Assembly (NCBI RefSeq): GCF_040719145.1
Contig: NZ_JBFDUZ010000007.1
Location: forward strand, 1-64,000
Reading direction: 5' to 3'
Origin: Paenibacillus sp. JQZ6Y-1
Lineage (GTDB): Bacteria; Bacillota; Bacilli; Paenibacillales; Paenibacillaceae
Length of the DNA stretch: 64,000 nucleotides
Part shown: one piece after another, positions 13,142 through 21,369 of the stretch
Layout of the letters: the number at the start of each line of letters is the position of its first letter
Position numbering within the stretch: the stretch's first letter is position 1
The notes under the pieces: model-generated
What the model saw: the letters and a program-made list of their open reading frames with translations, nothing else
Databases searched by the model: none
Told to the model about the DNA's origin: nothing
Translations under genes and position numbers: made by a program

Positions 13142-14157
13142 TTCTCACCCAAACGGCTGCCGTATTGTTGCTGGTAGTATGCCTGATATTCGCCGGAAGC
13201 GATACGGGTCCACCATTCTTTGTTATCCAGATACCATTGGATGGTTGCCTTGATACCGGATTCGAAATTATGCTTCGGTTTCCAACCCAACTCCGTCATC
13301 GTTTTGGTTGGATCGATACCGTAACGACGGTCATGACCCGGACGATCTTCGACATATTTAATCAGCGATTCTGGCTTGCCCAGTTGTTCCAAAATCGTTT
13401 TGACGATATGAATATTAGTACGTTCATTGTTGCCGCCGATATTGTACACTTCACCATTTTTACCTTCATGAATGACAAGATCAATTGCACTACAGTGATC
13501 TTCTACATACAGCCAATCGCGGATATTCAAACCGTCGCCATACACTGGCAATGCTTCATCAGCAAGAGCGCGAGAAATGATCAATGGAATCAGTTTCTCA
13601 GGAAATTGGAATGGTCCGTAGTTGTTAGAGCAACGAGTGATGTTCACCGGCAGACCAAATGTTTCATGGTAAGCACGTACCAACAGATCGCCGCCTGCTT
13701 TACTCGCAGAATATGGACTGTTTGGTGTCAGTGGTGTTTCTTCCGTAAACAGACCCGTTTCACCTAGTGTTCCGTATACTTCGTCTGTGGATACTTGAAC
13801 AAACTTAGTAATATTATGTTTTTTGGCAACATCAAGCAGTACTTGTGTACCGAGAACGTTCGTTTTTACAAATACATCTGGCTCCAAAATACTGCGATCT
13901 ACGTGCGATTCGGCAGCAAAGTTAACGATAATATCTACACCTTGCGATACGAGTTCATCCATTTTGGCTGAATCGCCGATATCGGCTTTCACAAACGTAT
14001 GGTTCGGATTGCCTTCAATCTCTTTCAGATTTTCCAAATTGCCTGCATAGGTCAGCGCATCCACATTGATGATCTGATACTCTGGATGTTCACGCAGCAT
14101 GTACAATACAAAGTTGCTGCCGATAAAGCCGGCACCGCCAGTCACGAGTAATTTCAT
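13138..14157 (-). CDS. rfbB: dTDP-glucose 4,6-dehydratase
   Basis: Second step of dTDP-L-rhamnose synthesis, using bound NAD+. The 339-aa extended SDR has VTGGAGFIGSNFV, AAESHVDRSI, STDEVYGTLGE, the catalytic YSASKAGGD and RCSNNYGPFQ. ACAGGAGG lies just upstream of the ATG. Between rfbC and rfbB is a long stable hairpin (14176-14215) that may set mRNA stability or relative expression. Confidence 0.96.
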   Translation of the reverse strand: MKLLVTGGAGFIGSNFVLYMLREHPEYQIINVDALTYAGNLENLKEIEGNPNHTFVKADIGDSAKMDELVSQGVDIIVNFAAESHVDRSILEPDVFVKTNVLGTQVLLDVAKKHNITKFVQVSTDEVYGTLGETGLFTEETPLTPNSPYSASKAGGDLLVRAYHETFGLPVNITRCSNNYGPFQFPEKLIPLIISRALADEALPVYGDGLNIRDWLYVEDHCSAIDLVIHEGKNGEVYNIGGNNERTNIHIVKTILEQLGKPESLIKYVEDRPGHDRRYGIDPTKTMTELGWKPKHNFESGIKATIQWYLDNKEWWTRIASGEYQAYYQQQYGSRLGEK

Positions 14158-14175
14158 GCTTTTTCCTCCTGTATC

Positions 14176-14215
14176 AATGAATAAGATTCAGCAACGGGGC
14201 TGAACCTTATTCATT
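14176..14215 (-). other. Long intercistronic hairpin between rfbC and rfbB
   Basis: Two 17-nt arms (AATGAATAAGATTCAGC and its complement with one G-T pair) flank a 6-nt loop. No T tract follows on the minus strand, and the rfbB ribosome binding site begins a few bases later. It is probably an mRNA stability or processing element rather than a terminator. Confidence 0.65.
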
Positions 14216-14236
14216 GTTCATATTATTTATATACAA

Positions 14237-14782
14237 TCAAAAATTGAGATCTGCATCCTGAAGCAGCGGCTGACGCGTATCCTTATCGGACAAGACCGGT
14301 GCGTTTACCGGCCAGTCAATTCCCAATGCAGGATCATTCCACAAAATACCACGGTCATGCTCGGGCGAATAATACTCATCGACTTTGTACAATACTTGCG
14401 TATTCGGCACCAGCGTACAAAAGCCGTGGGCAAAGCCCTGAGGAACGAGCAATTGACGCTTGTTGTATTCACTTAAAATAAATCCCTGCCATTGGCCAAA
14501 TGTGGGCGATTCTTTACGGATATCTACAATGACATCGTAAATCGCACCAGCAATGACACGTACCAATTTGGTTTGTGCCTTTGGATTCAATTGATAATGT
14601 AATCCACGCAGTACACCGGGATCCGCAGACAGAGATTGATTATCTTGTACAAAATCATGCTTGATGCCCAGCTCGTGCATAATCTTTTGATTGTAGCTTT
14701 CCATAAAGTAGCCTCTATGATCTCCATGTACTACCGGATCAAGCAGCAAGGCTCCTTGTAGTTTAGACGGTATGGCTTTCAT
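14237..14782 (-). CDS. rfbC: dTDP-4-dehydrorhamnose 3,5-epimerase
   Basis: Third enzyme of the dTDP-L-rhamnose pathway, double epimerisation at C3 and C5. The 181-aa cupin has DHRGYFMESYN at the N-terminus, FVQDNQSLS, the catalytic GVLRGLHYQ, DVIVDIR, VPQGFAHGF and LYKVDEYY. AGGAGG precedes the ATG, and rfbA ends only 9 bp upstream. Confidence 0.96.
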   Translation of the reverse strand: MKAIPSKLQGALLLDPVVHGDHRGYFMESYNQKIMHELGIKHDFVQDNQSLSADPGVLRGLHYQLNPKAQTKLVRVIAGAIYDVIVDIRKESPTFGQWQGFILSEYNKRQLLVPQGFAHGFCTLVPNTQVLYKVDEYYSPEHDRGILWNDPALGIDWPVNAPVLSDKDTRQPLLQDADLNF

Positions 14783-14791
14783 AATATCCTC

Positions 14792-15535
14792 CTATAACTT
14801 CAGCTTACCAAATTCTTCTCCAAACGTAATATCTTTTGCCAGTTCATTGGCTTTGGCAAGCGAAGCATGCGTACCCGCATCCGTCCACCAGCCTTCCAGA
14901 ATATCAAAAGACAGTTCGCCACGCTGAATATATGCATTGTTCACATCAGTAATCTCCAGCTCACCACGTGCGGAAGGCTTCAATGTTTTTACGATATCAA
15001 ATACATTGCTGTCAAACATGTAAATGCCTGTAACAGCATATTCACTTTTCGGTACTTTTGGTTTTTCTTCGATAGAAACGATACGTTCGCCATCCAGCTC
15101 GGCTACACCATAGCGCTGCGGATCATGCACTTGTTGCAGCAGCAGTTTGGCACCCTTTTGCTGTGCACGGAAATTTTCCACAAACGGCGTAATATCGTCC
15201 GCAAATACATTGTCGCCAAGGATAACGATCATCTGGTCGTCTCCAACGAAATGCTCTGCCAAATCCAATGCTTGAGCAATACCGCCTGCCTCATCTTGCA
15301 CCTTGTATGTAAAGGTGACACCCATATCGCGACCGCTACCCAACAGGTTTACAACGTCGCCCATATGTTCTTTACCAGTCACGATCAGAATATCGTTAAC
15401 TCCGGCCTGCTTCAATTTATGAACCGAATAAAAGATCATCGGATATTTGCCCACTGGCAGTAAGTGTTTATTGGTTACTTTAGTCAAAGGATACAGTCGC
15501 GTACCTGTACCTCCTGCAAGAATAATTCCTTTCAT
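14792..15535 (-). CDS. rfbA: Glucose-1-phosphate thymidylyltransferase (short form)
   Basis: First step of dTDP-L-rhamnose synthesis: dTTP + glucose 1-phosphate gives dTDP-glucose. It has MKGIILAGGTGTRLYPLT, the substrate-binding NKHLLPVGKYPMI, ILGDNVFADD and IEEKPKVPKS. At 247 aa it is the short form lacking the C-terminal helical part of the ~290-residue RmlA, as in Bacillus SpsI. GGGAGG lies 8 bases upstream of the ATG. First gene of rfbA-C-B-D. Confidence 0.95.
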   Translation of the reverse strand: MKGIILAGGTGTRLYPLTKVTNKHLLPVGKYPMIFYSVHKLKQAGVNDILIVTGKEHMGDVVNLLGSGRDMGVTFTYKVQDEAGGIAQALDLAEHFVGDDQMIVILGDNVFADDITPFVENFRAQQKGAKLLLQQVHDPQRYGVAELDGERIVSIEEKPKVPKSEYAVTGIYMFDSNVFDIVKTLKPSARGELEITDVNNAYIQRGELSFDILEGWWTDAGTHASLAKANELAKDITFGEEFGKLKL

Positions 15536-15568
15536 ATCGTACGCCTCCCGTGTAAATAGATTGGAAAA

Positions 15569-15892
15569 TCAAATAAGTAAAAATGTACCGACCACTACTA
15601 GCACAACACCTATTATTTTTTTGATTGATATTTTCTCGGATAAAAATAACCATGAAATGATCAATGTCCAAATATAAGTAATAGATGTTAATGGATAGAC
15701 AAGCGTGTACGGCAAAAAACGTAGCAAAATAATATTTAATACTGCACCAAAAAAATAAAGAGAGCCTCCTACAAGGAAAGGCAGTAGAAATAGACGATTT
15801 AAACCTGGAGACGCAGCAGACGCCTTTTTAAAAAAGAACGCACCAAGCGACCCAAGCAAAGTCATGGAGAGAAGGAGAATTATATTAATCAT
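15569..15892 (-). CDS. Small EamA/SMR membrane protein, second subunit
   Basis: A 107-aa protein with four predicted membrane helices and the EamA/SMR signs VYPLTSITYIWTLIISWLFL and a helix-ending GVVLVVVGTFLL. It resembles half-size transporters such as ArnE/ArnF that flip undecaprenyl-phosphate-sugars. Its ATG lies inside the end of the preceding EamA gene (8-bp overlap, GGAGGTGGAG directly upstream), so the two are likely coupled and form a heterodimer. Start 15892 is preferred over a TTG four codons earlier. AT-rich compared with rfbACBD. Confidence 0.8.
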   Translation of the reverse strand: MINIILLLSMTLLGSLGAFFFKKASAASPGLNRLFLLPFLVGGSLYFFGAVLNIILLRFLPYTLVYPLTSITYIWTLIISWLFLSEKISIKKIIGVVLVVVGTFLLI

Positions 15893-16223
15893 CTCCACCT
15901 CCAATTAATATTACACCTAGAATAATGACGAATATGCCAATAACCTGATGAACAGAAATATTCTCTTTGAAATAAAAGAAACCGATGATTAATGCAATAA
16001 TATATCCAATACTTAGAAAAGGCTGTAATACCGACAGACTACCAAAACGAAAAGCAATAATCATTACTACTGCTCCAAGACCGTAAAGAATGAAACCAAT
16101 GATCAATTCTAGCGAAATAAAACTTTCATTCATTTTCCATGCAGCCTGCCCCAGCGCCGATAGAAGCGCTGAAACTAAAATCAGCAAAATGCCTTTTTTA
16201 TTCTTCATCAATGATGAATACAT
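15885..16223 (-). CDS. Small EamA/SMR membrane protein, first subunit
   Basis: A 112-aa protein with four predicted helices, QAAWKMNES in the first loop region and LQPFLSIGYIIALIIGFFYF typical of EamA/SMR half-transporters. It starts 1 bp after the stop of the GtrB-like GT2 gene, with GAGG in the end of that gene, and overlaps the next small EamA gene. A job in flipping Und-P-sugar made by the neighbouring GT2 is inferred from this arrangement and from the ArnC-ArnE-ArnF logic. Confidence 0.8.
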   Translation of the reverse strand: MYSSLMKNKKGILLILVSALLSALGQAAWKMNESFISLELIIGFILYGLGAVVMIIAFRFGSLSVLQPFLSIGYIIALIIGFFYFKENISVHQVIGIFVIILGVILIGGGDD

Positions 16224-17168
16224 TTAAATTACCTCGTCGATATTCTTGTACCTTTCTGCTACACGATGCAATTCAAGTTCATACTCTTTACGCCAATTGG
16301 ATACTACCGTATCCAGAATAAGCCCACAAGCGAAACAAAGCATGGCAACAATAATTAGACCAACTGCCAAAATTGCAGAAGGAATTTTGGTAATATATTG
16401 AGTTTCAACAAATTCGAATATAACTGGCAATCCACTCGCCAAACCCAGTATCAAAAACAACAAAGCCCACAAAGAGAAAAAGATTAACGGCTTATAGTCT
16501 TTGAATAAAGTGAAAATAGTTTTCATAACCTTAATACCATCAGAAATAGTATTAAGTTTTGATTCACTTCCTTCTGGGCGATCTCTATAGTCAATAGGGA
16601 TTTCACGAATCAAGAAGCGTTTATCCAAAGAGTGAATACTCAATTCCGTTTCAATTTGAAATCCTGGACTCATAACTGGAAAAGATTTCACAAAGAAACG
16701 GTTAAATCCTCGGTAACCTGTCATGATGTCATTAATGTTGCTCTTGTAAAGCGAATTAATTAAACCTTTTACCATATTATTTCCTAAATTATGGAATTTT
16801 CGTTTATTTTCAGAAGCATACGTACCATTAGACAAACGATCACCAATAACCATGTCGGCTGTGCCATTTTTTAATGGCTCCAAAATATTGTGTACGAATT
16901 CCGCTGGATATGTGTCATCGCCATCTACCATAATATAATAGTCAGCGTCGATATTCATAAACATCGAACGAACGACATTACCTTTACCCTGACGGTATTC
17001 TTTTCTAACAATTGCTCCATTTTCCAGTGCTACCTGTGTTGTATTATCCGAAGAATTATTGTCGTATACATAAATTTGGGCCTCTGGCAGTTCCTTTTTA
17101 AAATCTGCAATCACTTTTGCTATCGTTTGTTGCTCATTATAGCATGGAATTAAAACTGCAATGTTCAT
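16224..17168 (-). CDS. Polyprenyl-phosphate sugar transferase, GT2 with C-terminal membrane helices (GtrB/DPM-like)
   Basis: A 314-aa enzyme that probably loads a sugar onto undecaprenyl phosphate. The N-terminal GT2 domain has IAVLIPCYNEQQTI, YVYDNNSSDNT, YRQGKGNVVRSMF and the metal site MVDGDDTYPAE. After IRGIPIDYR-like residues (REIPIDYRDRPEGSESKLN) come two C-terminal membrane helices, the usual layout of GtrB, ArnC and Dpm1-like synthases. GGAG lies 6 bases before the ATG. It is followed immediately by the two half-size EamA genes and preceded by a DUF2142 gene, giving a synthase-flippase-transferase set. Confidence 0.85.
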   Translation of the reverse strand: MNIAVLIPCYNEQQTIAKVIADFKKELPEAQIYVYDNNSSDNTTQVALENGAIVRKEYRQGKGNVVRSMFMNIDADYYIMVDGDDTYPAEFVHNILEPLKNGTADMVIGDRLSNGTYASENKRKFHNLGNNMVKGLINSLYKSNINDIMTGYRGFNRFFVKSFPVMSPGFQIETELSIHSLDKRFLIREIPIDYRDRPEGSESKLNTISDGIKVMKTIFTLFKDYKPLIFFSLWALLFLILGLASGLPVIFEFVETQYITKIPSAILAVGLIIVAMLCFACGLILDTVVSNWRKEYELELHRVAERYKNIDEVI

Positions 17169-17196
17169 GTCGCACTCCTTAATAAATTATTATCTT

Positions 17197-18558
17197 TTAA
17201 TAATATCTTACTACCAGTTGATAACAGGACATAAGAAGAATCAGCAGAATGAAAACAACTGTAATCCACTTTCTAAACTTCACAATAAAAGGAATGAGTA
17301 AATATACGGAATAAAAGAAAGTTAATGCTGCTGGTATAAAATATCTGCCTTGAACGCCACTAATATAATTCGGCGAATCCTGCGTCCAGTTCAGATAGAG
17401 TGATATCTCAATTAAGAGTGCGCATGCAACGAAAGAAAACAAGGCAATTAGTCCAGACCACAGATCAGTACGCCGCTCTTTCCATTGCACTGCTGATTTT
17501 TGAGCTTCATAAAATGTCACAAAAATCAGTACACAATAATAAGCAATTGCCAGTGAGAATGGAAGTGGAGTATCTAACCAACCAAAATCGCCAAAAAATT
17601 GAATATATAATGCATCATTAGTCACAAAGCTCATAATCAATAATTTTGTAAAAGCAAATGGATGCGCAAGAGCACTTTTCAACTGTGTTACTGGATCAAG
17701 CGGGAAAATAATATGGCTGACTCTTGTGCAAAGGAACCATATAGCCGTAAACAAAATACTCGCTCCAATAACAGAAAGACACACTTTCCAAAAACGTGAC
17801 TTGCTTCTAAACTTCTCTATTGGAATAGTTAAAATGAGCAAAGTCAATGGAAAATAGGTAATTTTTGAAAATGCTATACATACACTTAATAGTAGTAGCA
17901 TCAAGAAAGCTTTTTTTGTAACTATTGCCGCCTCATATTTCAGTTTCAAAATGTACGCACCAAACAAGAAACAAAGAGAAATCGTCAAAGCATCTGGACT
18001 ATTTGAAATAGCCTGGTGTAATGTCATCGGCATGAGGGCCAATAACGCAATAATATATTTCAATTTTGGAGCTGTTTTGATGGTATAGTACATTACCGCA
18101 AGATAAGCAATAAAATTAAAAATGCGTCCCAGATAAAAAATAGTCATCCATGAGGCACCGAATAGTTTCCCTAATTCCATTCCAATTACTTGTGGAACAT
18201 AAGGTAATGGGCTATAAGCACAGGCATTACCATAGTCCAAGAAACTTTTTTCGGAGCTTGGATACAAATGAAACGCATCTTTCACTTTGCTGATATCCTG
18301 TTTTGTATCATAATTGAATTTTATATCTTCTGCTCCTAAACCCACCTGAAAACTTTTGATGTTTTCAGGCAAATAACTCCCTGCATTGGAAACACCAATG
18401 TTATAACAAATTAAATCCCCTGAAGATACTCCATATGCTCTAAAAAAATGCGATTCTTCGTCTGCGGCCTGAAAAGGTGGCAGTAAAACCATCCATATGA
18501 TTCCGAATATCAAGGCAATGACAAGAAACTTATTCTCTATACTACTTAATTTTTTCAT
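17197..18558 (-). CDS. DUF2142 polytopic membrane protein (possible GT-C glycosyltransferase)
   Basis: A 453-aa integral membrane protein with about ten or more helices. The first extracellular loop carries PPFQAADEESHFFRAYG, the hallmark of DUF2142, whose acidic DEE-H cluster resembles the catalytic loop of GT-C enzymes using polyprenyl-phosphate sugars. GGGGGAAAC lies before the ATG. The product would use the Und-P-sugar made by the adjacent GT2 to decorate a glycan or protein outside the membrane; this is inference, as biochemistry for DUF2142 is scarce. AT-rich. Confidence 0.75.
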   Translation of the reverse strand: MKKLSSIENKFLVIALIFGIIWMVLLPPFQAADEESHFFRAYGVSSGDLICYNIGVSNAGSYLPENIKSFQVGLGAEDIKFNYDTKQDISKVKDAFHLYPSSEKSFLDYGNACAYSPLPYVPQVIGMELGKLFGASWMTIFYLGRIFNFIAYLAVMYYTIKTAPKLKYIIALLALMPMTLHQAISNSPDALTISLCFLFGAYILKLKYEAAIVTKKAFLMLLLLSVCIAFSKITYFPLTLLILTIPIEKFRSKSRFWKVCLSVIGASILFTAIWFLCTRVSHIIFPLDPVTQLKSALAHPFAFTKLLIMSFVTNDALYIQFFGDFGWLDTPLPFSLAIAYYCVLIFVTFYEAQKSAVQWKERRTDLWSGLIALFSFVACALLIEISLYLNWTQDSPNYISGVQGRYFIPAALTFFYSVYLLIPFIVKFRKWITVVFILLILLMSCYQLVVRYY

Positions 18559-18597
18559 GTTTCCCCCAGTTTGCTCAATGAACTAAGATATCAATGA

Positions 18598-19128
18598 TCA
18601 GAACAATGTATGATTGCAATATACTTTGAATGCAAGATCACCTGTCTTTTCTTTGCCATCAATAAACAAGGTTCCATCTTTGTAGATATCCTGTGCTGAA
18701 TTGTATGCTGTAATAGAATGTCCAGAAGTACCATTAGTAGAACTAACAAAAATATAGTACTTTTTATCTTTAGAAAACTTAATTGGCGGAAATCTCATAT
18801 CATAATACGTATTGTCCGCCAAGCTTTCCGCCTTTATTGTAGTGGAATAGATCGCTTTGTCCTCGCCATAGTTGCGTATCCCAATCGTAACATGACCGCT
18901 ATTTACACGGGCATACGTTGCCAATTTGATAGAGAAGCCACTTAAATTATTCATAGGCGCTTTGAAGGTTTGCCCAACCTCCATACCGTTAGTGATTTCT
19001 CCAATATTTTGTTTCCCATCTGTAGCAATTACTTCTGTCATTTTACCTATGTTACCACCATAAACATATATAAAAAGAATCAAAAGAATAGTTGGAATGA
19101 TGAAACGCTTAAACCGATTTTGCTTCAT
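18598..19128 (-). CDS. Membrane-anchored extracellular protein of unknown function
   Basis: I do not recognise the family. The 176-aa product has a basic N-terminus, one membrane helix (FIIPTILLILFIYVYGG) and ~140 residues outside the cell. The outside part looks all-beta (GQTFKAPMNNLSGFSIKLATY, VTIGIRN, YYDMRFPPIKFSKDKKYYIFV), like carbohydrate-binding jelly-roll modules. The ATG at 19128 has GGTG 6 bases upstream and lies inside the end of the large glycosyltransferase gene (20-bp overlap); a GTG at 19137 is an alternative. Its place directly before the DUF2142 gene suggests an accessory role in extracellular glycan decoration. Confidence 0.6.
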   Translation of the reverse strand: MKQNRFKRFIIPTILLILFIYVYGGNIGKMTEVIATDGKQNIGEITNGMEVGQTFKAPMNNLSGFSIKLATYARVNSGHVTIGIRNYGEDKAIYSTTIKAESLADNTYYDMRFPPIKFSKDKKYYIFVSSTNGTSGHSITAYNSAQDIYKDGTLFIDGKEKTGDLAFKVYCNHTLF

Positions 19129-21364
19129 ATTTTTCACCGCTGTTTGTCATAGATTGTGTTGGATAGTCATAGAGCGCAAGCACATCGTTCTCAAGATTTT
19201 TCCACTCTTTATGCTGTGCAGTCTTTAAACCATTTTCGATCAGTCGTGTTCTCATTGCCGAATCGTTGCATACAGCTTCAATCATTTGCAGCGCATTGGC
19301 AAAGTTGCCTTGCTCATATAGCAGGCAGTTCTCATTATGCACCAGATACTCGATATTGCCTTCATTCGGTGCTACTACTGCTACACCGCCTGTTGCCATC
19401 ATTTCGAGCGGTGGATAGGAGAAACTTTCTAATAAGCTCGACTTCACCAAAATATCGCACTGCGCATACACTTCGCCCACTTGATCATGTGGAACTTTAT
19501 TAAGGAAACGATCCACTTTGTACCAATCTTTTGGTTTGCCGCTATAGGACAGGTACCAAACTTCAAAGCGATCGCGATCTAGCTGGTTAGTGATCTTGAA
19601 GCTTTCATCTACGTTTTTATAGTAATCGCTGGAGTTACCCTCTACCAGAACTTTAATTTTGCCTTCAAAGGTACGCGGACGATATTGGAAGACCGACAGA
19701 TCAATTCCATTTTCAACGTAGGCTGCATGCTTGTTATACCGTTCCAACAGCCAATTTTCACACCATTTAGAAATGGTTATATATTTAGTATTGTTAAAGA
19801 AATTGTAAGTCAAGTTGGCCCAAACACGCATATGATTGCCAGGCTCGTAGAAGTTCGTCTCAAAGTTTTGAACAAGGTAATATTTCTGAGTGATTTTAGA
19901 ATACATATTCAAGAAATCGTTCGTTGTCCATAATGTTGATACACATTTTCTAAACAAACCGTGGAAGCTGTGTCGGTGGTATGAGATAACGTTAATTTCT
20001 CCATCTTTGTTGATGATGTTTTTATCATCCTCACTCATGGAAATAATCAATACATCTTTACCATGATCACGTAAAATGTTGCAATGCTTGATCACCACGT
20101 TCACTCCGCCGCTGATCTGAGTCGAAGGCAATACAAACGCAATATTCTCGCTTAAGCGGGATTCGATAAATTCAAACAATTTGTAGCCGCTACCCATGGT
20201 GGTCCAGCCGTTCATGACGGTATTGTATGAGTGTTTGCCGATAGTTTCTCTGTACGCTTTATCTGTGATGAGCTTATCCAGATACAAACGCCAGTCCTCG
20301 ACAGTATCACACAGGATGCCATCGACCTCCTGAGTAATCACATCACGAAATGCTCCCAGATTGCTTGCTATTGTAGGTACTTTAACCAGCCCAGCTTCCG
20401 TCCACTTGTTCTCGGATTTGGCTTCATTGAAGATCGTATCTACCAGCGGAGCCAGATTGATATCTACATTGGCAATCAGCTGTGGCAAATTGGTCCAGTC
20501 TGTAAACTTCTCAAAAATGATTCGATCTTTGTACTCGCTCAATTCCTGCGGAATATCTAGAATACCGACCACCTTCAAGTAGGCATTGCTATGCTTTTTA
20601 AACATGTCTTTTACGACATCAATAATCAGGTTAAAATCTTCGTTATGCGTAATACTACCACTAAAGTAACCCATTACCACACGTGAAGTTGCTGTTGTTC
20701 CACTCTCCAGCGCCGCTTCTTTCTCTTTTAATGCCTTCAGTGATAGCTCTACCATTTTCTCTGAAGCTACATTACGATTGACGAATACTTCGCCAATATA
20801 GTTGCTCATCTCATTAGCCAGTCTGCTAGTTGTAGTAATGGCATAGTCGCACAGCTTTAATGTTTGCTGCGTACGATTCACACCATCCATATATTGGTCA
20901 AAATCTTCTTTGCTCATGGTGTTTAAGTAATCAATTTCTTTTACATACTTATAATCGATAACCAGATCGTCAATATCAAAGAAAACTGTTTTGTTGAAAT
21001 ATTTTGCTTTTTTGATCAACTCTTCTACGACAGGTGTATGAGGACAACGGAAGAAAACAAAAGCTCTGTAGTAACGGACCATCTCAATATCGAGTTCTTC
21101 ATAATATACACTGTCACAGGAATAGCCATTGAAGTGAAGTTGCTCGATCTGATGGTCAACGCGATAACGGGGCGGATGCGGAAGAGAGCAGCCATTAATA
21201 AAGAGCACGTCTTTAAAATGGTACTTGGAAGGTACGTGTGTTTTCAAAAATCGTTTTTTCGTATAACCGTAAGCTTTCCGCATGAGGGCTTTGCTACCTT
21301 CATACTTCATTGTGGACATCGTTTTTTTCATGAGCGTATTTATACCCAACTTTATCACCTTCAT
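19109..21364 (-). CDS. Large two-domain glycosyltransferase, GT4 / WsaF-like C-terminal half
   Basis: A 751-aa protein with two glycosyltransferase units. The N-terminal unit (~residues 50-400) has NGCSLPHPPRYRVDHQIEQL and FFDIDDLVIDYKYV, then a GT-B donor-binding part (LPQLIANVDINLAPL, NEAKSENKWTEAG). The C-terminal unit (~410-740) begins IAFVLPSTQISGGVNVVI and contains YYLVQNFETNFYEP and YVENGIDLSVFQ. It ends with a GT4 donor site (VKSSLLESFSYPPLEMMATGG). The C-terminal pattern resembles the rhamnosyltransferase WsaF of S-layer glycan loci. The ATG has only AAAAGG one base away; a TTG at residue 6 with AAGGTGA upstream is a possible true start. Confidence 0.8.
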   Translation of the reverse strand: MKVIKLGINTLMKKTMSTMKYEGSKALMRKAYGYTKKRFLKTHVPSKYHFKDVLFINGCSLPHPPRYRVDHQIEQLHFNGYSCDSVYYEELDIEMVRYYRAFVFFRCPHTPVVEELIKKAKYFNKTVFFDIDDLVIDYKYVKEIDYLNTMSKEDFDQYMDGVNRTQQTLKLCDYAITTTSRLANEMSNYIGEVFVNRNVASEKMVELSLKALKEKEAALESGTTATSRVVMGYFSGSITHNEDFNLIIDVVKDMFKKHSNAYLKVVGILDIPQELSEYKDRIIFEKFTDWTNLPQLIANVDINLAPLVDTIFNEAKSENKWTEAGLVKVPTIASNLGAFRDVITQEVDGILCDTVEDWRLYLDKLITDKAYRETIGKHSYNTVMNGWTTMGSGYKLFEFIESRLSENIAFVLPSTQISGGVNVVIKHCNILRDHGKDVLIISMSEDDKNIINKDGEINVISYHRHSFHGLFRKCVSTLWTTNDFLNMYSKITQKYYLVQNFETNFYEPGNHMRVWANLTYNFFNNTKYITISKWCENWLLERYNKHAAYVENGIDLSVFQYRPRTFEGKIKVLVEGNSSDYYKNVDESFKITNQLDRDRFEVWYLSYSGKPKDWYKVDRFLNKVPHDQVGEVYAQCDILVKSSLLESFSYPPLEMMATGGVAVVAPNEGNIEYLVHNENCLLYEQGNFANALQMIEAVCNDSAMRTRLIENGLKTAQHKEWKNLENDVLALYDYPTQSMTNSGEKYEAKSV

Positions 21365-21369
21365 ACCTT

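Noticed and set aside
14176-14215. Intrinsic terminator between rfbC and rfbB
   Set aside because: The strong stem is not followed by a T tract in the direction of transcription, and the next gene starts within ~20 bp.
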